64,000 nt of DNA from Micrococcales bacterium (GTDB lineage: Bacteria > Actinomycetota > Actinomycetes > Actinomycetales > Microbacteriaceae), in the NCBI GenBank assembly GCA_947454255.1, contig CANGIU010000001.1:1-64000 (forward strand), given 5' to 3'. Numbering within the stretch: the stretch's first letter is position 1; each line of letters starts with the position of its first letter. Positions 58,403 to 64,000 of this stretch are shown here, piece after piece. The position numbers were made by a program, and so were the translations under genes. The notes beneath the pieces were generated by a model that saw only the letters and a program-made list of their open reading frames with translations, had not been told where the DNA came from and did no database searches.

Positions 58403-60040
58403 ATGGCTAATAAACCAAAGAAGGAATCTGCTAAAGCAGTTTCGAAAGCTGCACCTAAGGGCAGTAAGGCCGCTACAACCGCGAAAAAGACCCTGAAAAA
58501 TTTGGTCGCTAAAGGAAAAACAATTAAATCTGCAACCCCAGCAAAAAAGACTGAGACCAAGACTTCAGTTAAGGCCGTGGCTAAACCTGCCAAATCCACA
58601 GCAAAGGTGGTCGCTAAACCGGCCACAAAAACAGTTGCAAAGAGTGCCACTAAAACTTCGAGCAAGAGTGTAAAGCCGGTAGCCAAAACTGCCTCAAAGA
58701 GTGCTGCCAAAGTTGTTGCCAAACCGGTTGCCAAGACCACGGTCAAGGTTGCCAAGAAGCCTGCGACAAAGGTCGTTGCAAAGCCAGTAAAAAAAGTTGA
58801 TGCCAAGGTTGCTGTTAAGAAAGCGTCAAAGTCGATTGAAGTTGCTAAACCAGCGGCGAAGGGGAAAGTTGCTCCAGTCAAGAAGCTAAAACCTACAAAG
58901 GGTTCAGCAGATGACGATCTAGAAATTGATGATGAAGATGACATTGACCCAGAAGAGCTACTCACCGAAGCCGCAGTTGATGTAATCGTTGCCGCTGTTG
59001 AAGAAGTAGCTCCAGAGCCAGAAGTTGAAGATGAGGATGACAAGCCTGTTGTTCCAGAAGGCGCACTCATCATTTCAAGCAAAGAAGACGATGACATTCC
59101 CGCTCAGACTACGACTATCACCGGTGCGACAGCAGACCCAGTAAAGGACTATCTAAAGCAAATCGGTAAAGTTGCTTTGCTTAATGCTGAGCTTGAAGTT
59201 GAGCTTGCAAAGCGAATTGAAGCCGGTCTATTTGCAGAAGAAAAACTTGCTACAGACAAGAAGCTAAGTCGCGACATGGCTCGCGATCTTAAGTGGGTCG
59301 TTAAAGATGGTCAACGTGCCAAGAGTCACTTGCTTGAGGCAAACCTTCGTCTCGTAGTTTCGTTGGCAAAGCGTTACACCGGAAGAGGAATGCAATTCCT
59401 AGATCTAATTCAAGAAGGAAACCTAGGTCTTATTAGGGCCGTTGAGAAATTCGACTACACCAAGGGCTATAAGTTCTCGACTTATGCAACCTGGTGGATT
59501 CGTCAGGCAATCACTCGAGCAATGGCTGACCAAGCGAGAACCATTCGTATCCCGGTCCACATGGTGGAAGTTATTAATAAGCTTTCTAGAGTTCAACGAC
59601 AACTTCTTCAGGATCTTGGTCGCGAACCGACTCCGGAAGAGTTGGCGCGCGAATTAGACATGACACCTGAGAAGGTTGTTGAAGTTCAAAAGTATGGTCG
59701 TGAGCCGATTTCTCTATCAACTCCTCTGGGTGAAGATGGTGACTCTGAATTCGGTGATCTTATTGAAGACACCGAAGCTGTTCAACCGGCTGACGCAGTG
59801 GCTTTTAGAATTATGCAGCGAGAGATTGAGCGCCTTCTCGATACTTTGACACCACGTGAGGCAGCAGTTATTCGCAGTCGTTACGGAATTGGAGACGGTG
59901 TTATGAAGACACTTGACCAGATCGGTGAAGAGCACGGCGTTACTCGCGAAAGAATTCGTCAGATTGAGGCCAAGACTATGTCCAAGCTAAAGCACCCTTC
60001 CCGAGCTCAGTGGCTCAGAGACTTCATCAAAGAGAACTAG
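58403..60040 (+). CDS. sigA: Primary RNA polymerase sigma factor with Lys/Ala-rich N-terminal extension
   Basis: [82 protein letters not shown]. Confidence 0.96.
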   Translation: MANKPKKESAKAVSKAAPKGSKAATTAKKTLKNLVAKGKTIKSATPAKKTETKTSVKAVAKPAKSTAKVVAKPATKTVAKSATKTSSKSVKPVAKTASKSAAKVVAKPVAKTTVKVAKKPATKVVAKPVKKVDAKVAVKKASKSIEVAKPAAKGKVAPVKKLKPTKGSADDDLEIDDEDDIDPEELLTEAAVDVIVAAVEEVAPEPEVEDEDDKPVVPEGALIISSKEDDDIPAQTTTITGATADPVKDYLKQIGKVALLNAELEVELAKRIEAGLFAEEKLATDKKLSRDMARDLKWVVKDGQRAKSHLLEANLRLVVSLAKRYTGRGMQFLDLIQEGNLGLIRAVEKFDYTKGYKFSTYATWWIRQAITRAMADQARTIRIPVHMVEVINKLSRVQRQLLQDLGREPTPEELARELDMTPEKVVEVQKYGREPISLSTPLGEDGDSEFGDLIEDTEAVQPADAVAFRIMQREIERLLDTLTPREAAVIRSRYGIGDGVMKTLDQIGEEHGVTRERIRQIEAKTMSKLKHPSRAQWLRDFIKEN

Positions 60041-60043
60041 TTC

Positions 60044-61312
60044 GTGCGCTACTTAGCAGCAATCCTCATCGGACGCTTGATTAGAGTTGCCGTAAGGTTT
60101 GTAAGACCTGGTGGTGGTTCAGCCTTGCCTGGGCTTGTGGTTTCAAAGCTTGCACCTAATTTGGTTTTCAAAACTCTGAGTTCATTTCCCTCAGGGTACG
60201 TTGCCATCACTGGCACCGCTGGTAAATCAACTACAACCAAAATGGTCGTTGCCATAGTAAGAGCTCATGGCGTCGAAGTTTTTACAAACCCCTCAACTGC
60301 AAACATCGAGCAGGGCTTTTTCAGCACCATTGTGCGAACAGGCAATCTCTTTGGGCAAGTTCCTGGAACCATTGCCATCCTTGAGATGGATGAAGCTCAC
60401 GCCGCTAATGTTTCCAAAGAAGTACAACCAAGAACTTCAGTGATTCTCAATGTGCTTGAAGATCAATTAGATAGATTCGTAGATCCAGCTCTTGTGCGTA
60501 AGACTCTAACTACTGTTGCGACGAACACATCGGGAAAAGTATTGCTAAATGCAGACGATCAGAATTGCTTACAGATAGCAAAAGATGTTGCTAAGTCATC
60601 AACAAATACATGGTTCGGATTTTCAGATAAAGAATTTGCAAGCTCGAACCTGCAATATGCCCCAACATATTTACCAGACTTAGCTAGACCAGCGGCGAGT
60701 GTGGTTCTGGAGAGTCAGAAGGATAGAGAAGTTGTCGTCCTCATAGATTCTCAAAGTGTTGCTTTCCAACTACCAAGTCGCGGGGCGCACTTTGCTTTGG
60801 ACGCCATAGCTGCGGTTGCCGCTGCCAAAGAGATTCTTGGAGCAGCCTTTGATGCAGAACTTTCAGCCAGAGTCCTCAATGAACTACCTCCTGTCTTTTC
60901 AAGGGGTGAGGTACGCGAAGTTGACGGTGAAGACATTGAATTCATTCTTGTTCAAAACCCAGCCAGCATGCAGCTCAATTTGGATAACCTGCAAGGCAAT
61001 CCAGATCAAGTGATGTTTGCAATTGGGCGGGATGTTCATGACCCATCTTGGCTATGGACAGTCGACTACAAAAGTTTGAAAGAAGTGAAAGTTGTCAGTG
61101 GGTTCAATTTTGCGGACGCAGCTCTTGCCCTTAAATACAACGAAGTCTCGGTTGAGAAAGTTGAGGCTGAATACTTTAAAGCTATCGATGATTTCTTGGC
61201 CTTACCAAAACCCGAGCGCGGTGTGAAAACCGTTCTTTACAGCGCTGATGCGATGAGAAGGCTCAGACGTTATAAAGGTTTTACAGATCCTGAGGATGTC
61301 AATCGTGCCTAA
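60044..61312 (+). CDS. murT: MurT-like Mur ligase family protein (DUF1727), zinc ribbon apparently lost
   Basis: GYVAITGTAGKSTTTKMV; LEMDEAHAANV; VILNVLEDQLDRF; C-terminal NPASMQLNLDNL...PSWLWTVDYKSL; paired with a GatD-like gene. Confidence 0.8.
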   Translation: MRYLAAILIGRLIRVAVRFVRPGGGSALPGLVVSKLAPNLVFKTLSSFPSGYVAITGTAGKSTTTKMVVAIVRAHGVEVFTNPSTANIEQGFFSTIVRTGNLFGQVPGTIAILEMDEAHAANVSKEVQPRTSVILNVLEDQLDRFVDPALVRKTLTTVATNTSGKVLLNADDQNCLQIAKDVAKSSTNTWFGFSDKEFASSNLQYAPTYLPDLARPAASVVLESQKDREVVVLIDSQSVAFQLPSRGAHFALDAIAAVAAAKEILGAAFDAELSARVLNELPPVFSRGEVREVDGEDIEFILVQNPASMQLNLDNLQGNPDQVMFAIGRDVHDPSWLWTVDYKSLKEVKVVSGFNFADAALALKYNEVSVEKVEAEYFKAIDDFLALPKPERGVKTVLYSADAMRRLRRYKGFTDPEDVNRA

Positions 61313-61892
61313 GGTGATTAAATTCGGTGCAGTGTCACCTCGCCATCTCAACCTCAACGGGGATGTGGGTAATTTACTTGTCCTCAAGAAGCGACTGGCT
61401 TGGCGAGGTGTAGAAAGTTCAACAGTCGAGATTCAAGGTTCTGAAGATTTGTCAAATTTCGATTTCATACTTTTGGGGCATGGATCTTCTGCTGCGTGGG
61501 CTCAGTTGCTTACCTCTCAACCAAACTTGTTGTTCAATTTGGTTTCATTCATAAAAAATGGAGGCTCAGTTCTTGCTGTTGCCTCAGCTGCTGATCTCTT
61601 GCATCCATTGCTTTCAGGGCTGCCTGTGAATAGGGGTAAGTGGGAAAGCAAGTTCGTTCAAGAGGATTCGGTTGTGGGTTATGTGAATACGACCAGCGAG
61701 GGAAAATATCTTGTCTGGATTGAGAATGCATTGCTTACTCAAATGCATGGACCGGTTCTAGCTAAGAATCCTGAACTTGCGGATGTAATAATTTCCAAAA
61801 ATGGTTGGGCCGATACTTCTATCGTGAATTCAGATATTGAAGAGGTTGACAACCTAGCAGCGCAATCAAGAAAGATTGCATTCGAGCACTAG
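61296..61892 (+). CDS. gatD: GatD-like glutamine amidotransferase homologue lacking the catalytic Cys
   Basis: Downstream overlap with murT; NLNGDVGNLLVLKKRLAWRG; QMHGPVLAKNPELADVIISK (GatD C-terminal signature). No cysteine in the whole protein. Confidence 0.75.
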   Translation: MSIVPKVIKFGAVSPRHLNLNGDVGNLLVLKKRLAWRGVESSTVEIQGSEDLSNFDFILLGHGSSAAWAQLLTSQPNLLFNLVSFIKNGGSVLAVASAADLLHPLLSGLPVNRGKWESKFVQEDSVVGYVNTTSEGKYLVWIENALLTQMHGPVLAKNPELADVIISKNGWADTSIVNSDIEEVDNLAAQSRKIAFEH

Positions 61893-62113
61893 TTGGAGAG
61901 TTTGTCTGTCTCGTCTTGCCAACTTATTGCTATCGGCTTTAGCTTGTCTTTATTGGCAGTTCCATGGTGGCCGCAGAAAACTAGATCACCTGAGCTAAGC
62001 ACTACTCGAATAAACGCTTGCGCTCCACAGATATCGCATCGATCTGCAGCGGTAAGCGCCGGTAATTCTGCGACAGCTTCTGTTGATTCTGGTGTCTCTT
62101 GTGTCTGATCCAT
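61889..62113 (-). CDS. DUF7455-like small zinc-binding actinobacterial protein
   Basis: MDQTQETPE...LTAADRCDICGAQAFIRVVLSSGDLVFCGHHGTANKDKL; SD GGAGG before ATG at 62113. Confidence 0.75.
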   Translation of the reverse strand: MDQTQETPESTEAVAELPALTAADRCDICGAQAFIRVVLSSGDLVFCGHHGTANKDKLKPIAISWQDETDKLSN

Positions 62114-62240
62114 TAGTTCCTCCATACCTAGATAAACACACAACTGTCCCATAATCTTCCTCTTTCATCTTCATTTCGCTATCTGCGAATAGTTTTCCTA
62201 GATATGAGTGTCTGAAGGCTTGCTTTCACTAGTGCTTGCT

Positions 62241-62246
62241 TAGGCT
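62241..62246 (+). promoter_or_regulatory. Predicted -10 (TAGGCT) of leaderless topoisomerase gene
   Basis: TAGGCT-N6-GTG(62253). Confidence 0.55.
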
Positions 62247-62252
62247 TTAGAG

Positions 62253-64000
62253 GTGCCTACAAATGACTATTCAGCCAGACATCTCTCTGTATTAGAGGGC
62301 CTTGAAGCCGTACGCAAACGGCCTGGTATGTATATCGGTTCTACAGACAGCAGAGGCTTAATGCACTGCATCTGGGAGATCATCGACAACTCGGTCGATG
62401 AAGCCTTGGCAGGCCACGGAAAGCTCATAAACATCACCCTGCATAAAGACTCGAGTATTGAGGTCACTGACGTCGCTAGAGGCATACCCGTCGATATCGA
62501 ACCCAAGACTGGCCTTAGTGGTGTCGAAGTTGTTTTTACGAAGTTGCATGCAGGTGGCAAGTTTGGTTCTGGTTCCTATGCAGCTTCAGGTGGTTTGCAT
62601 GGAGTTGGCGCTTCGGTGGTCAACGCGCTGTCTGAACGCTTAGAGGTTGAAGTTGACCGAGATGGCAAAACCTGGGCGATGTCTTTCCACAGGGGAGAAC
62701 CTGGAACTTTTGATGACAAAAAGGAACTTTCCCCAAAAAACGCCTTCAAACCTTTCAAAGATAAAAGCGTCCTTCGGGAAGTTGGCAAAGTTGCCAAGGG
62801 TAAAACAGGTTCTCGAATTAGATTTTGGGCTGACCCACAGATCTTCATCAAAGACGCAGTAATTTCACTTGAAGATCTGCTATCTCGTGCAAGACAAACC
62901 GCATTCCTGGTACCTGGTCTGAAATTAGTTGTTTCAGATCAGCGCACTGGTAAAGCAGATAATCATGAATTTCTTTTCAATGGTGGAATCACAGAGTTTG
63001 CTGATTTTCTAGCCAAGGACGCTCCCTTGAGTAACATCTGGAGACTTAGTGGATCTGGAACATACTCTGAAACTGTGCCGGTTCTCAATGCGGCTGGCAA
63101 CATGGAATCGAAAGAAGTGCAACGCAGCTGTGACGTGGACGTGGTTGTTCGATGGGGAACAGACTACGACACTGAAATTAGAAGCTTCGTAAACATCATC
63201 GCAACGCCAAAGGGTGGAACACATCTTCAAGGTTTCGAGCAGGCTTTACTAAAAGTCTTCAGGGGGCAGGCAGAAGCCAACTCTAGAAAATTCAAACTTG
63301 GGTCAGAGAAGATTGAAAAAGAGGACGTGTCGGCTGGTTTGACGGCCGTGGTGACAGTTCGCTTGCCTGAGCCTCAATTTGAAGGACAGACTAAAGAAAT
63401 ACTTGGAACACCTGCGATTAAGAACATCGTGGCGACAGTAGTGACTAAGGCTCTAACGGATAGGTTTAATAGCTCCAAACGCGAAGACAAGGCGCAGAGC
63501 GCTCTCGTTTTGGAAAAAGTTGTAAACGAGATGAAGTCTAGAATCTCAGCTAGAACTCATAAGGAAACTCAACGTCGCAAAACGGCTCTCGAATCATCCT
63601 CTTTACCGACCAAGCTCGTTGACTGTCGAACTCAGGACACCATTGATTCAGAGCTCATTATCGTTGAGGGTGAGTCTGCGCTTGGAACTGCAAAATTGGC
63701 TCGCAATTCTGAATTCCAAGCGTTGCTTCCCATTCGCGGAAAGATTCTGAATGTTCAGAAGGCAGCAATCACAGACATGCTAAACAATGCTGAGTGCGCC
63801 TCGATTATTCAAGTTATTGGCGCTGGTTCGGGTAGGAGTTTTGACATTAACTCAGCACGTTACGGCAAAGTAATTCTCATGAGCGATGCGGATGTTGACG
63901 GCGCTCACATCCGAACATTGCTGCTAACACTTTTCTATAAATACATGCGTCCACTTGTCGAAGATGGAAGGGTATTCGCTGCAGTTCCTCCGCTCCACCG
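62253..64000 (+). CDS. parE: Type IIA topoisomerase ATPase subunit (ParE/GyrB2), 3' end truncated by window end
   Basis: Open from GTG 62253 (VPTNDYSARHLSVLEGLEAVRKRPGMYIGSTDSRGLMHCIWEIIDNSVDEALAGHG) to window end ...EGESALGTAKLARNSEFQALLPIRGKILNVQKA...MSDADVDGAHIRTLLLTLF. Absent from the ORF track because there is no stop in the window. Confidence 0.93.
   Translation, partial: MPTNDYSARHLSVLEGLEAVRKRPGMYIGSTDSRGLMHCIWEIIDNSVDEALAGHGKLINITLHKDSSIEVTDVARGIPVDIEPKTGLSGVEVVFTKLHAGGKFGSGSYAASGGLHGVGASVVNALSERLEVEVDRDGKTWAMSFHRGEPGTFDDKKELSPKNAFKPFKDKSVLREVGKVAKGKTGSRIRFWADPQIFIKDAVISLEDLLSRARQTAFLVPGLKLVVSDQRTGKADNHEFLFNGGITEFADFLAKDAPLSNIWRLSGSGTYSETVPVLNAAGNMESKEVQRSCDVDVVVRWGTDYDTEIRSFVNIIATPKGGTHLQGFEQALLKVFRGQAEANSRKFKLGSEKIEKEDVSAGLTAVVTVRLPEPQFEGQTKEILGTPAIKNIVATVVTKALTDRFNSSKREDKAQSALVLEKVVNEMKSRISARTHKETQRRKTALESSSLPTKLVDCRTQDTIDSELIIVEGESALGTAKLARNSEFQALLPIRGKILNVQKAAITDMLNNAECASIIQVIGAGSGRSFDINSARYGKVILMSDADVDGAHIRTLLLTLFYKYMRPLVEDGRVFAAVPPLH

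Noticed and set aside
58384-59097. 237-aa Ser/Thr/Phe-rich minus-strand ORF
   Set aside because: Mirror of the Lys/Ala-rich low-complexity start of sigA; composition-driven open frame, no promoter or family support.
60751-60945. Small minus-strand ORF within murT
   Set aside because: Short antisense frame, no supporting signal.

Overview
The window is ordinary chromosomal DNA from a streamlined, moderate-to-low-GC actinobacterium. The gene content and order (GlnA2-GlnE-GlnA1, SigA-MurT-GatD-DUF7455-ParE/GyrB2, DUF3145 beside fabF, RNase H/acid phosphatase next to rnpB, PpgK) suggest a Microbacteriaceae-like freshwater lineage; that placement is inference. I see about 45 protein-coding genes, three tRNAs (Asn, Met, Val) and RNase P RNA. 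I see no phage, transposon, CRISPR array or canonical defence island. The only clearly accessory-looking block is an alpha-glucan cluster (about 15.0-23.3 kb): a secreted CBM41/PUD-like protein, a type I pullulanase, and a MalE/MalF/MalG ABC transporter without MalK. The most interesting points are: (1) a MurT/GatD pair in which GatD has no cysteine at all, with the glutaminase motifs eroded, and MurT lacks the Cys4 zinc ribbon; (2) an adjacent 'two-component' pair in which the kinase phospho-acceptor His is Asn and the response regulator has lost its acidic pair and Lys; (3) a maltose-type binding protein with no lipobox in a presumed monoderm, paired with a MalF carrying a large P2-like loop; (4) a recurrent TANNNT-N6/7-start-codon arrangement implying many leaderless mRNAs, used here to correct several starts; (5) a possible frameshift or leaderless uORF in a glycosyltransferase gene; (6) a probable CTG start in an MFS gene; (7) structured or alternatively pairing leaders upstream of glnA1, the ahpE-like gene and sigA; (8) repeated tail-to-tail overlaps of stop codons. 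All family assignments are from motif recognition by eye; no searches were run.
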